This document shows positions 37,783-47,839 of a stretch of 64,000 nucleotides of DNA, one piece after another. This DNA is from JAGQWW01 sp041392845 (lineage in GTDB: Bacteria > Bacteroidota > Bacteroidia > Chitinophagales > Saprospiraceae): the NCBI GenBank assembly GCA_041392845.1, contig JAWKLG010000015.1, positions 1-64,000 on the forward strand, read 5' to 3'. The position numbers and the translations under genes are program-made. Numbering within the stretch: position 1 is the first letter of the stretch; every line of letters starts with the position of its first letter. The notes below the pieces were generated by a model. It was not told the origin of the DNA. It made no database searches and worked only from the letters and a program-made list of their open reading frames with translations.

Positions 37783-38301
37783 ATGACCTGTTCGGAAGGA
37801 AATTTTGACATTTTCAGGCAGATACAATCTACCTTAAAAAATATAAGTGCAGAACAATACACAATGCCCCTGGAGGTTTTTGATGGTTCAACTATTGGAA
37901 AGCATTTTAGGCACATTTATGACTTTTATTTTTGCATAGAAAAATCGCTTCACACTGGCAATCTGGATTATTGTGCAAGGGAAAGACATCCGCTCATTGA
38001 AACTGATCCGGAATTTGCTTCCAAATCTTTTCAAAAGTGTTTGAATGCACTTAAAAATTCAAATGATGAAAAAAAGGTCACCGTTTTGGCAGATTTTAGT
38101 TCAAATACTTCTCAATACCGGCCGGAAGTTTCTTCCTCAATAGGCAGGGAATTAATGTACGCATTTGACCATGCAGTCCATCACCTGGCCATCATTAAAA
38201 TTGGAATCAAAACTGCTTTTCCTGAAGTTCAATTGCACCGGGACCTGGGGCTTGCTCCTTCCACCATAAAATATCAGGAACAAGTATCAACCTTTACCTA
38301 A
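37783..38301 (+). CDS. DinB-like four-helix protein
   Basis: A 172-residue protein with the DinB/YfiT metal-binding pattern: GKHFRHIYDF (H41, H44) on one helix and FDHAVHHLAII (H130, H133/H134) on another. Enzymes of this superfamily are metal-dependent thiol-S-transferases; many members are uncharacterised. It lies between folD and prmA on the same strand with short gaps (17 and 24 bp), so the three are likely co-transcribed. Specific substrate unknown. Confidence 0.8.
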   Translation: MTCSEGNFDIFRQIQSTLKNISAEQYTMPLEVFDGSTIGKHFRHIYDFYFCIEKSLHTGNLDYCARERHPLIETDPEFASKSFQKCLNALKNSNDEKKVTVLADFSSNTSQYRPEVSSSIGRELMYAFDHAVHHLAIIKIGIKTAFPEVQLHRDLGLAPSTIKYQEQVSTFT

Positions 38302-38325
38302 AATACCTCTGAAGAATTATTTTGA

Positions 38326-39156
38326 ATGAATTATTTCAAATACGAAATCACCTGCGCGGAAGACCTTTCCGAAATTCTTATAGCCTTTCTTGCAGAATAT
38401 CCTTTTGATTCCTTTATGGAATTTGAAAAAGGTTTCAATGCTTACCTTCCTGAAAGAGATTATGATCCTTCCCTGGATCAACATCTTAACCAGTTGCAAA
38501 GTGATTTCCCTTTCACTTTTCAATCCTTTTTCATTGAAGGCAAAAATTGGAATCAAGAGTGGGAAAAGCATTTTGATCCCATAATTGTGGATGATTTTTG
38601 CGGAATAAGAGCTGAATTTCACCCTTCCCTCGAAAACGTAAAGCACGAATTGGTCATTAACCCCAAGATGGCTTTTGGAACCGGACATCATGAAACGACC
38701 CGGATGATGATCCGACAAATGAGGTCTTTAGACCTGGAAGGAAAATCCGTGCTGGACTATGGCGCAGGAACAGGAATCCTTGCAATCCTTGCCATCCATT
38801 TGGGAGCTGCTCATTGTGAAGGATTAGAAATTGAAACCATGGCTTGTGAAAATGCAGTTGAGAATTGCAGCATAAATGGAGTTGGCGAGCAGGTAAAAAT
38901 GATTTGCGGAAAGTTAGATAACAGTGAGGGCAATTCGTTCGACATCATTCTTGCTAATATCAACAGAAATGTAATTTTGGAAAGCCTGCCTACGTTGTTT
39001 TCAAAGCTTAATCCGGGAGGAGTTATGCTCACTTCAGGGTATATTCAGGAAGACATTCAAAAAATGGAGGCTGCCTTTTTGAACCACAAATTTTCCCTGG
39101 AAAACAGAATGGAGGAAGGAAACTGGATATGTCACAGGGTGCATAAAAACCAGTAA
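38326..39156 (+). CDS. prmA: Ribosomal protein L11 methyltransferase
   Basis: A 276-residue class I SAM-dependent methyltransferase that trimethylates L11. PrmA signatures: WNQEWEKHFDPI, MAFGTGHHETTRMM, DYGAGTGILAI (SAM motif I), and DIILANINRNVI (motif IV, NxN). The N-terminal L11-recognition domain is present and length is normal for Bacteroidota. Third gene of the folD-dinB-prmA set. Confidence 0.95.
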   Translation: MNYFKYEITCAEDLSEILIAFLAEYPFDSFMEFEKGFNAYLPERDYDPSLDQHLNQLQSDFPFTFQSFFIEGKNWNQEWEKHFDPIIVDDFCGIRAEFHPSLENVKHELVINPKMAFGTGHHETTRMMIRQMRSLDLEGKSVLDYGAGTGILAILAIHLGAAHCEGLEIETMACENAVENCSINGVGEQVKMICGKLDNSEGNSFDIILANINRNVILESLPTLFSKLNPGGVMLTSGYIQEDIQKMEAAFLNHKFSLENRMEEGNWICHRVHKNQ

Positions 39157-39227
39157 TTTTGATTTGTTCCTTTTTAGTTTAAAAACATTCTTATTAAAAA
39201 TCTTATTTGAAAAAGTTAAGCATTGCA

Positions 39228-42200
39228 ATGAATATAAAATTCAGTATCACCACCATTTTCATTTTCCTTTTAAGCTTACCTGTTTTTTCCCAAAGGCTTG
39301 AAAAATTTGAAGAAACACCCGAAAAATACCTTGAACAATTGCAGGAATACATGACAGCCTCAAAAAGAGATGTCATGGAAGAAACCTACAAGGATTTTGA
39401 AGAAAAATGGCGCAATGGTTTGTTCACGGAAGCAGAAATCGTTCAAATCATTAAGACTTCAAATGCCATGCTGGAACAAAGGATGACAGCGAGTCCTTAT
39501 TTTTTGGAATATTTGAAATGTCTGAATGAAGTAAAAAATAGTGCAGACGGAGAGCAGCGGTTCACCAATTGGCATGAAGTAGTTGATAAAATGCTTGCCG
39601 GAATTGAAAATAGAAAGCTGAATCCATTCCTGGACTTTTTAGAATTTTCCTCTCCTTTCTTTTTAGAAAAAAAACTTCGTGACAGTAAAACAGGTGTCAA
39701 TTGGCTGGCAGTTTCAGAGTCATTTATCTGGAAGTTTGAAAACAACCAACCCATTATAGACTTTAAAGAAGCAAATCTAATCTGTACCCGGAAAGATGAT
39801 TCCATTACCATCAACAATACAAAAGGAATCTACTATCCTACCGAAGGAATCTGGAAAGGGGAATCAGGAAGGGTAACCTGGGAGCGGTTTGGATTAGGCC
39901 CTGAAGTATATTGTGAATTTACTACTTATGAAATAGAAGTTCTAAAAAGTCTATACCGAGCAGATTCTGTCAAACTTCATTATCCCCAGTTTTTTGGTGA
40001 AGACCTGATTCCTGGTTCATTTGAAGATAAATTGGTCGTTGGAAATGACGCAACGGGAGGTTCCTATCCGCGTTTTGAATCGAAAGAGCAGGTTTTAAAA
40101 ATTTCAAATATTGGAAAAGGGATAGAATACCTTGGTGGATTTAGACTACAGGGAACTACAGTATATGGTTACGGTTCAAAAAATAATCCGGCGAAAATTG
40201 AAGTATACAACGATGCAAACCAATTAACCTTCAAAGGTTTATCCGAGCTATTTGTCATTAGAAAAGGAGAAAGGATCGTTGCAGAACAGGTGGAATCTAC
40301 CTTGTATTTTGACCAGGATTCAATCTACCATCCTTCTGTAAATATCAGATTTGATATAGACACCAAACATATTTCATTGAATCGAGGAGAACGAGCCAGT
40401 GACCGAAATCCTTTTTACAGCTCCATGCACAAGGTGAATATCAACACAGATGACGTTGTTGCTTATCTGGCTCAGGATAGTGTATTTTTTGGAAAACAAA
40501 AGATTCAGGTTGGCAAGAGGGAAAATGAAGTAAGCTTTGAGTCTGATAAATTCTTTAGAGAAGCTGATTACAGGAGAATTCAAAATATTGCGTCCTACAA
40601 TCCTATTGCCATCATTAAAGTAGTAGCTGAAAAAGAAGGGAACATATTGGAAGCTGAATATTTGGCTAAACGAATGGATTCCAGGTATTCGGTTGAAAAC
40701 ATCCAAAGTCTCCTTTATGATCTGGTAGCGCAAGGTTTTATTAATTACGACAGTGACAATGAAATTGTAGAGGTAAAAGATAAAATTTTCCATTACACAG
40801 ATGCATCTGTTCAAAAGGTGGATTACGATGTTTTAAAAATAAACTCGGTAACAGAAGGAACCAATGGAGTTTTCGATTTAAACTCAAAATCCATTGACAT
40901 TGAAGGAGTTAAAAGTCTGGAATTTAGTGAAAAGCAACGTGTAGGAATGTTACCTTTTAACAACCAGCTTGTATTAAAAGAAAACAGAGACATCGATTTC
41001 GACGGAAAAGTTTTTGCGGGCTTCACTACCCTACTTGGTACCGGATTCCATTTCAACTACAATAAATTTCAAATCGACCTGGATTCTGCCAGATACTTCG
41101 ACATCTTTGTTCCAACCGGCGAAGTGGACAAACAAGGTAAGATGATAGCCAATGCAATCGGCAGCAGAATCGAACATGCTACGGGAGTCTTGCTAATCGA
41201 TGCACCCGCTAACAAATCCGGAAGGGAGGACATCCCACTTTTCCCTTCTTTACAAACAAAAGACGAATCATTTGTCTTTTATGATAGAAGGGAAACCCAA
41301 GGCGGAGTATACAATCGCGACTCTTTCTTTTTCAAATTAGATCCCTTCAGCTTCAATAGCTTAGACAGATTTGGACCTCAGGATATAAAATTTGAAGGTG
41401 AAATGATTTCAGCGGATATTTTGCCTCCATTTAGGGAAACCCTGATTTTGATGCCCGAAGACACATCACTGGGTTTCAATACCAAAACTCCTCCTGAAGG
41501 TATGGATGCCTACTTGGGAAAAGGGAAATACCGAGGTGATGTAAGCTTGAGTAATCGTGGATTCCTGGCCCAGGGAACGGTAGATTATCTGGGAGCAACC
41601 ATTGATTCTGATGATATTATTTTCAAACCCAAACAAATGCTTTGTTCTGCCGAGCGATTTGATTTGGAAGAAGACAGAACTTCTGAAATTGAAGTTCCAC
41701 AGGTTAGAGGTGTTGATGTAAATATAGAATGGGTACCTTATAATGACAGTATGTATGTGCGCTCAAAAGAAGCTCCTTTTGCCTTGTTTAGAGAAGGTGA
41801 ATACAATTTGAAAGGAACCTTGATTTTGACTCCCGGAGGTTTAAAAGCAAATGGAACCCTGGATTGGGATAAAGCAAGCATGACTTCAAAAATGTTCAAT
41901 TTTGGAGCATTTTCAACCACAGCTGATACTGCGTCCATTAAAATTCGTGCCTTCAATACAGACGAATTCGCTTTGGAGACCAACAACCTGAATGCTGATG
42001 TAAATTTTGAAAAGCAAATAGGTGTATTCAAAGCCAATGATGAGTTCCTGGAGACCATCCTTCCTTACAACCAGTACAAGACTTCTATGAACGAGTTTAC
42101 CTGGGACATGAAGGAAGAGACCGTTACTTTCAAAGCTGATGATAATAAATTCGGAACCTTTACTTCCATTCACCCCGATCAGGATTCTTTAAGATTCAAC

Positions 42201-43775
42201 GGAAAATCTGCATTTTACAATCTGAAAACCAGTCAATTATTGATTGGAGGAGTTCCCTACATACAAACTTGTGATGCCCTTGTTTATCCGGATACCGGTG
42301 ATATTGAAATAAAACCGGGTGGAGTTATGACTACGCTTGAAAATGCGAAAATTGTGGCTGATACAAGCAACAAATACCACGTCATCAATCGTGCGACAGT
42401 AGACATTTTGGGTAAAAAAGACTACAGGGCGAAAGGATATTACGAATACAATATTGGCGAAAGAGAACAGGAAATCTTCTTTGAAGATATCGTGGGAGAA
42501 CGTGTAGGAAAAGGGTCAAGAGATGAAAAACCTACAGAGACGAGGGCGACAGGAGAAGTTGCATCTGATGCCGGTTTCTACATTGATAAAAAAACTGAGT
42601 TTTATGGCACCATTGGTTTGAGTGCAAGTAGTAAAAACTTGAACTTCAATGGTTTTGCAAGGTTGGATGCCGATAAACTTCCGGATAGAAGATGGTTTTC
42701 AATTAGCTCTGAAGGTGATAAAAAAGATTTGATGATTCAGTTTGATGAGCCTAGAAGTGAAACCGGAGAACCTTTGAATACCGGACTATATATTAGTAAA
42801 GAGACTGCAAGAATGTATCCACGCATTGTTCAGCAGCTTTATTTTAGAAAAGACAGACCCATTCTTCCTGTAAAGGGATTATTCAAATACGATCCATCGA
42901 AAGACAGGTTCATTTTTGGAGACAGCCTTAAAGTAGCCTCAAGTGCACTGGCAGGAAATCAAATCATCTTCAACAACAAAGATGCAAAAGTTGATATGGA
43001 GGGCACCTTTGAATTGGGCAGTGGGCTGAAATTCATATCTGTTAAAACTTTTGGTACCGCTGAAACTGCATTCAAGCCGGAAGTTGAACAAGAAGTTGGA
43101 GATACGACCATTATGGTATCAGCAGGATTCGATATCAAGGCAAAATTCATGATGGGAATCGACTTATTGATTCCGGAGCGCTTATTGAAAATGATAGAAA
43201 ATGACATCAAATCTGCAGCTTTTGATGCAGCACCTGTCAATTATCTTTTAAACCGAGATTACTACCGCAAAGCGACTGCAGAACTGGTTCCGGAAAATTC
43301 AAAAGAATTCAATAACATTCTTGAAAGGTTGAATGTGGGTGCTTTGGAAATACCGAAGAAAAACAATGAATTCGACTTGTTCTTTAGCTACCTTCCTATG
43401 AAGTGGGATCCTGATTATCAGTCCTTTGTAAGTACAGAAGATAAACTTGGGCTCTATTCAATTAATGGAGATGAAATCAACAAAATGGTAACCTGCTATG
43501 TAGAGTGCAAGATGCCTACGACAGAAGACGATCGATTATACATTTACCTTAAATCTCCAAGTGGTTTTTACTACTTCTTTGGTTTCCAGCAAGGCATCAT
43601 GAATGTCGTTTCTGACAATATGGAATTCAATGATGAGGTAATCAATATGAAGAAAAAAGAGGCGGTTGTTAAAATGGGTGATGATGAGTTTTTTGAGATT
43701 GCTCCGGTTGAACCCGGTACTGCTGATATGTTTGTAAGAAGAGTGCAGGCAGCTAATCAGAAGAAAGACAACTAA
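39228..43775 (+). CDS. Very large secreted protein, unknown family
   Basis: A 1515-residue protein (ATG 39228 gives the signal peptide MNIKFSITTIFIFLLSLPVFSQ; a TTG at 39207 would add 7 residues). No known catalytic motif, no T9SS tail and no membrane segments after the signal peptide. An N-terminal helical part (about 20-130) is followed by a long beta-rich region in which short modules recur, e.g. FDGKVFAGFTTLLGTGFHFN and RGFLAQGTVDYLGATI, reminiscent of OstA/translocation-module-like or AsmA-like beta sheets, but not clearly either. The C-terminal ~130 residues are acidic/basic mixed. It lies 71 bp after prmA. The single intact 4.5-kb frame shows it is maintained. Probably periplasmic or outer-membrane associated. 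Confidence 0.7.
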   Translation: MNIKFSITTIFIFLLSLPVFSQRLEKFEETPEKYLEQLQEYMTASKRDVMEETYKDFEEKWRNGLFTEAEIVQIIKTSNAMLEQRMTASPYFLEYLKCLNEVKNSADGEQRFTNWHEVVDKMLAGIENRKLNPFLDFLEFSSPFFLEKKLRDSKTGVNWLAVSESFIWKFENNQPIIDFKEANLICTRKDDSITINNTKGIYYPTEGIWKGESGRVTWERFGLGPEVYCEFTTYEIEVLKSLYRADSVKLHYPQFFGEDLIPGSFEDKLVVGNDATGGSYPRFESKEQVLKISNIGKGIEYLGGFRLQGTTVYGYGSKNNPAKIEVYNDANQLTFKGLSELFVIRKGERIVAEQVESTLYFDQDSIYHPSVNIRFDIDTKHISLNRGERASDRNPFYSSMHKVNINTDDVVAYLAQDSVFFGKQKIQVGKRENEVSFESDKFFREADYRRIQNIASYNPIAIIKVVAEKEGNILEAEYLAKRMDSRYSVENIQSLLYDLVAQGFINYDSDNEIVEVKDKIFHYTDASVQKVDYDVLKINSVTEGTNGVFDLNSKSIDIEGVKSLEFSEKQRVGMLPFNNQLVLKENRDIDFDGKVFAGFTTLLGTGFHFNYNKFQIDLDSARYFDIFVPTGEVDKQGKMIANAIGSRIEHATGVLLIDAPANKSGREDIPLFPSLQTKDESFVFYDRRETQGGVYNRDSFFFKLDPFSFNSLDRFGPQDIKFEGEMISADILPPFRETLILMPEDTSLGFNTKTPPEGMDAYLGKGKYRGDVSLSNRGFLAQGTVDYLGATIDSDDIIFKPKQMLCSAERFDLEEDRTSEIEVPQVRGVDVNIEWVPYNDSMYVRSKEAPFALFREGEYNLKGTLILTPGGLKANGTLDWDKASMTSKMFNFGAFSTTADTASIKIRAFNTDEFALETNNLNADVNFEKQIGVFKANDEFLETILPYNQYKTSMNEFTWDMKEETVTFKADDNKFGTFTSIHPDQDSLRFNGKSAFYNLKTSQLLIGGVPYIQTCDALVYPDTGDIEIKPGGVMTTLENAKIVADTSNKYHVINRATVDILGKKDYRAKGYYEYNIGEREQEIFFEDIVGERVGKGSRDEKPTETRATGEVASDAGFYIDKKTEFYGTIGLSASSKNLNFNGFARLDADKLPDRRWFSISSEGDKKDLMIQFDEPRSETGEPLNTGLYISKETARMYPRIVQQLYFRKDRPILPVKGLFKYDPSKDRFIFGDSLKVASSALAGNQIIFNNKDAKVDMEGTFELGSGLKFISVKTFGTAETAFKPEVEQEVGDTTIMVSAGFDIKAKFMMGIDLLIPERLLKMIENDIKSAAFDAAPVNYLLNRDYYRKATAELVPENSKEFNNILERLNVGALEIPKKNNEFDLFFSYLPMKWDPDYQSFVSTEDKLGLYSINGDEINKMVTCYVECKMPTTEDDRLYIYLKSPSGFYYFFGFQQGIMNVVSDNMEFNDEVINMKKKEAVVKMGDDEFFEIAPVEPGTADMFVRRVQAANQKKDN

Positions 43776-43786
43776 AATAAAAATCA

Positions 43787-43845
43787 GCATTGGTAGAATT
43801 GGTTTTTCAAACCGCTACAGGTTTCCTCAACCTTTCTACCAATGC
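43787..43845. repeat. 12-bp inverted repeat between convergent genes
   Basis: GCATTGGTAGAA (43787-43798) and TTCTACCAATGC (43834-43845) are perfect inverted copies 35 bp apart; the right arm lies in the last codons of the hydrogenase protease gene. It might act as a two-way transcription end, though no T tract is present. Confidence 0.5.
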
Positions 43846-44283
43846 AAATACTTTATCCCTAAGTTCAGGCAGGATTGCTTCCAATTCCTGAGTCAGATGC
43901 ACCTGTTGTTGTTGAAGCGAATTGATGGACACTGCAAAAAGGTAAATTTTAGGTAACGTTCCCATGAAAATCATCGCTTCAATTAAATCTTTCATACCAA
44001 TATCATGTGTACTCATAACTTTTGGATAATCTTTTGAAAAATGAGGTTCCAAAAGCCTGGTACTTCCTGGTGTTTTATCGTCAAGGGTTGCATCGATTAA
44101 TATAACAATCGGATAAGATTCAATATAATTGGTAAGGTAAAACCCTCCGGTTCCGCCATCCAAAACATCTACATTTTTCGGTAAATCTTGGCTAAGAAGG
44201 TAGTTTGCAAAATGCACCCCTACCCCTTCGTCTCCCATCAGGTAATTACCGATACCTAAAACCAGAATCTTATCCGAATCCAT
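43807..44283 (-). CDS. Hydrogenase maturation protease (HyaD/HybD)
   Basis: A 158-residue nickel-dependent endopeptidase that trims the C terminus of the [NiFe]-hydrogenase large subunit after NiFe insertion. The metal ligands of HybD are matched: GIGNYLMGDEGVG (E19), LIDA (D64) and STHDIG (H93). It starts 8 bp after the cytochrome b gene stop. The hydrogenase large and small subunit genes expected next to it are absent from the window. Confidence 0.92.
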   Translation of the reverse strand: MDSDKILVLGIGNYLMGDEGVGVHFANYLLSQDLPKNVDVLDGGTGGFYLTNYIESYPIVILIDATLDDKTPGSTRLLEPHFSKDYPKVMSTHDIGMKDLIEAMIFMGTLPKIYLFAVSINSLQQQQVHLTQELEAILPELRDKVFALVERLRKPVAV

Positions 44284-44291
44284 AGTTATGA

Positions 44292-45008
44292 TTAATCTTT
44301 TTTCTTTTCCTTATCAAAAACTTCTTCCTCGATAAACTTCCAACCTCCTCCCATAGAAGATATCTCACCCCGGCCTTCAACGTAATCATGGTAAAACACC
44401 AAATAGATATGAATAATGGCAAAAACTACAAAGAACCACATGATGGCATGATGCCAATTTCTTAGGGCAAATTCATCATTTCCAAATACATACGACACCC
44501 AGACAAATAAATCTGCGAACCACCAGTCACTCATTGATGCGTACAGTCCAAATCCGGTGATACATTGAATTAGGAATGCAATAAACGTGAAGAAATAAAT
44601 GAATCCGGCTAACGCGTTATGCCCTACAGATAAATGGTCTTTATTTTTTTGAAGGAAAATATCCACCTTCAAGACTTCCCAAATTTCATTCAGGTATTTT
44701 TTTGAAGTAGGAATAAAATTCTTCCAATGGGCATATTTATTTCCTACAAAACCCCAATAAATCCTGAATACAAAATTGAAAAAGAAAATATAAGCCGCAA
44801 CAAAGTGTAGATATCGAATCCAGCCAAATAAATATTGATCAGAAGCTTCGGCAGCAGACATGATACCCGGAGGATTACCAATCAGATATCCGGTAACTCC
44901 CAAAACAACAATTACCAAAGCATTTAACCAGTGATAAATTCTAACCGGAAGTTCCCATACAAAGACCCTCCTCAAATTATGATGCGGTAAATGAACTACC
45001 GATACCAA
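44292..45008 (-). CDS. Hydrogenase b-type cytochrome subunit (HyaC)
   Basis: Membrane diheme cytochrome b that anchors uptake [NiFe]-hydrogenase and passes electrons to quinone. VFVWELPVRIYHWLNA opens the first membrane segment with its heme histidine; RYLHFVAAYIFFFNF and NWHHAIMWFFVVFAIIHIYLVFYHD carry the others. Four membrane segments. The N terminus is uncertain: the family-like part starts at VHLPHHNLRR, the nearest start is TTG 45008, and anything further upstream would be antisense to a ParA fragment. Gene order suggests the hydrogenase operon was cut at about 45.0 kb, with the upstream subunit genes lost. Confidence 0.85.
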   Translation of the reverse strand: MVSVVHLPHHNLRRVFVWELPVRIYHWLNALVIVVLGVTGYLIGNPPGIMSAAEASDQYLFGWIRYLHFVAAYIFFFNFVFRIYWGFVGNKYAHWKNFIPTSKKYLNEIWEVLKVDIFLQKNKDHLSVGHNALAGFIYFFTFIAFLIQCITGFGLYASMSDWWFADLFVWVSYVFGNDEFALRNWHHAIMWFFVVFAIIHIYLVFYHDYVEGRGEISSMGGGWKFIEEEVFDKEKKKD

Positions 45009-45543
45009 CCAAAATTCATTGTCTTGGTTTGCAGCAAGGAATAAAGATTTACCAAATGTGAATGTAGTTGGAGAGAGTGAAAGCGAAGCTCTCAATAAAT
45101 CGGTGGATAACCTCCACCAAGATTATGATATAGTTCTAATTGATGGAACTCCGAACCTTAGCAAAATGGCAACGAGGATAATTTTAGCAAGTGACATTCT
45201 ACTAATACCCATCAGACCAAGCGCACAAGATTTTAGGACGATGGATGAGTTTTTTAAGCGGTATGAGGAGGCAAAAGAATTTCGGAATACCATACCAGCC
45301 TTTTTTATCTTAAACGAATTCTCGGAGCAAAAGAGAGTACATGAGGGCATACCAAAACAAATTGCATCCTCATTCGATGTTCCAGTTCTAAATTCAAAAA
45401 TCAATAGCCGTGTAGCTTATACGGAAGTTAGCGTTTTAGGGCAGGGTGTTTTTGAGTATTCAGACCCCAAAGCCAAAAGTGAAATGGTAAGTCTTACGAA
45501 AGAGATTTTGGAAAAAGCCAAAGAATTGAAATTAATGGAGTAG
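45001..45543 (+). pseudogene. ParA-family ATPase, N-terminally truncated
   Basis: About 180 residues matching the C-terminal two thirds of plasmid-type ParA ATPases: homology seems to begin at DTNQNSLSWFAARN (a segment that normally follows the Walker A' region), then YDIVLIDGTPNLS (Walker B), ILLIPIRPSAQDFRTMDEF and SRVAYTEVSVLGQGV. The KGGxGKST P-loop that should precede it is missing, because the sequence to the left is hydrogenase cytochrome b. The protein cannot hydrolyse ATP in this form. The small gene 4 bp downstream is its likely partner. It marks the left edge of an acquired segment. Confidence 0.85.
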
Positions 45544-45546
45544 AAA

Positions 45547-45795
45547 ATGAGCAAAAAAGATTTAGACTTTGATAAACTGTCATCCCTAAAACCCAAGAAA
45601 ACCGAAGCCAAAGCAGACCCAGAGCAGGCAGTAAATTCTATTCATAACAAAAGCTCTGAAAAGGAAAAAGTCAAAAGAATTACAATAGATTTACCGTTTT
45701 CACTTTATGTGGACATCCGAAAAAAGACCATTGAGGAAGAAATGACTTTAAAAGATTACTTTGTCAATTTGTCTTATAATGATTTTGAAAATTAA
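45547..45795 (+). CDS. Small ParA-partner protein, RHH-like C terminus
   Basis: An 82-residue protein: a charged, probably disordered N-terminal half, then KRITIDLPFSLYVDIRKKT and EEEMTLKDYFVNLSY, which resemble the ribbon-helix-helix C termini of small DNA-binding plasmid partition proteins. It starts 3 bp after the ParA fragment stop, the usual arrangement in Bacteroidota plasmids and integrative elements. DNA binding is inferred. Its end is 5 bp from the convergent ATPase gene. Confidence 0.7.
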   Translation: MSKKDLDFDKLSSLKPKKTEAKADPEQAVNSIHNKSSEKEKVKRITIDLPFSLYVDIRKKTIEEEMTLKDYFVNLSYNDFEN

Positions 45796-45800
45796 CTTCT

Positions 45801-47836
45801 CTACTTCCATTCCATCCGCTGCAACCTCACCGCATTCAAAATAGCCAACAAAGCCACCCCTACATCCGCAAATACAGCTTCCCACATGGTAGCCAAGCCC
45901 CCTGCTCCAAGAATAAGCACGATGATTTTTACACCAAATGCCAAAGCGATATTTTGCCAAATAATGCGCTGCGTGGATTTTCCTATTTTAATACCCGTAG
46001 CAATTTTGGAAGGTTGGTCAGTTTGAATAATTACATCTGCCGTTTCAATGGCAACATCACTTCCTAAACCGCCCATTGCAATGCCGACATCACTTGCTGC
46101 CAGTACGGGTGCATCATTGATACCGTCACCTACAAAAGCCACAATTTTATTAGGGTCTTGTTTTATCCTTTCGACTTCATTTAGTTTATCTTCTGGGAGT
46201 AAACCACCTTTGGCATTTTCAATACCTAATTCAGAAGCTACTTTTTGGGTGATAGAATCTTTATCACCTGACAGCATCATTAAGGTCTTAATCCCTGCTT
46301 TGCGAAGTTGTTGAATGCTGTCTTTGGCATCTGCTTTTAACTCATCGGCAATGGTTACATAGCCAGCAAATGAGCTATCAATTCCAACCATGACAATACT
46401 TTCTACGATGTTATCGGTTTCAGTTGGTACGGGGATATTGAATTGATCCATCAGCTTCTTATTGCCTACTACCATCGTTTTACCAGCTACTTCACCCCTC
46501 AAACCTTTTCCTGCAATTTCCTGAATGTTGATAGCTTCGGAGAGGTCGTCACCTGTATTATATTCCAAAATGGCTTTGGCAATTGGGTGGGTGGATTTAG
46601 CTTCCATTGCCATCAGCAGCTTCATAAATTCAGCTTCGCTAAAATCTCCTTTGACGACTATATCTTTGATTTTGAAAACACCTTTGGTGACTGTTCCCGT
46701 TTTGTCCATGACCAATGTATTTACTTTTGTCAGTTGGTCGAGATAGGTAGCTCCTTTGAATAATAGTCCATTTCTGGAAGCTGCCCCCAATCCGCCGAAA
46801 TAGCCCAATGGAATAGAAATCACTAAGGCACAGGGGCAGGAAATGACTAAGAAAATTAAGGCTCGATACAGCCAATCTGTAAACACATAATCTGTAACAA
46901 AGAAGTAAGGCAAGACACATATAGCAATGGCTAAATATACCACAATTGGCGTATAGATTTTTGCCAAGCGTCTGATTAACAGTTCCGTTTTGGATTTACG
47001 GGAAGTGGCATTTTGTACCAAATCAAGAATACGGGCAATGGAACTATCATTAAATAATTTCTCCACTTTCAGTTCAGTCACGCCATCCAGATTGATAGAA
47101 CCAGCCATTACTTTTTCACCTCGCAGGGCGTTTTGTGGCTTACTTTCACCTGTTAGGGCTGCGGTGTTGAGAGCAGCTTTTTCCGAAAGGAGAACACCAT
47201 CTAAGGGGATTTTCTCACCGACTTTAACCTGTATTGTTTCACCAATTTGCACCGTTTCGGGGTCAACAGTTTCGTAGTTTCCATTCCGCAAAACAGTAGC
47301 AGTATTGGGTCGGGACATCCAACAAGGCTTTGATATTGTTTTTGGCTCTTTTTACTGCTGCCGTTTGGAACGGTTCTCCGATAGCATAGAACAACATCAC
47401 GCCACGCCTTCGGGATATTCGCCTGTGCAAATGCGCCAATGGTGGCAATGAACTACATCAAGAAAAAAATTCGGTAAATACTTCGCCTTTTACTCAGGGC
47501 TTCCCATGCTTCTTTTATGACAGGTAATCCAACAGGCAGATAGGCTAAGGAATGCCAAATTATTTTCACACCCATCTGCAAAAAATCGAGATTCAATAAA
47601 TGTTCTGCTGCTAATCACAAGCAATAAGACTAAACTAATGAGGGCAGGCAGATAGGCTTTCCATCCCAAACCTCCTTCATGGCTGTGGTCATGTGAATGG
47701 TCGTGACCATCACAGCCGTGATGCAAATCCTTTTCTTTTGCAATTGGGGAGGTGTTTTCTATCTATTTTTTCTTCTAATGAGCGGCAGGTTATATTGCCA
47801 TTTTCATCGTAAGTATGTATGTGTTTTTTCCTTCAT
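45801..47836 (-). pseudogene. P1B metal ATPase (Zn/Cd type), frameshifted 5' part
   Basis: Heavy-metal translocating P-type ATPase. Intact part: 45801 to about 47318, with TALTGES, the CPC motif in ISCPCALVISIPLG, DKTGTVTKG (phosphorylated Asp) and VGDGINDAPVLA; CPC-x4-SxP-type spacing suits Zn/Cd/Pb. Upstream, the N-terminal membrane segments and a His-rich tail (HHGCDGHDHSHDHSHEGG) are recognisable only by switching frame repeatedly between 47300 and 47836: ATG 47836 (MKEKTHT), then DENGNITC, then SPIAKEKD, then the His-rich segment, then LPALISLVLLL, and so on. This means several indels in 500 bp. It could be decay or consensus error. Last gene of the second metal operon. Confidence 0.85.
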
Positions 47837-47839
47837 CTT

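Noticed and set aside
45001..45020. tRNA-derived attachment repeat at the left edge of the metal segment
   Set aside because: Only TACCGA is shared with the tRNA-Leu 3' end; too short to call a direct repeat.
44292..45095. HyaC start at 45095
   Set aside because: The extra 29 residues are antisense to the ParA frame and unlike any hydrogenase cytochrome.
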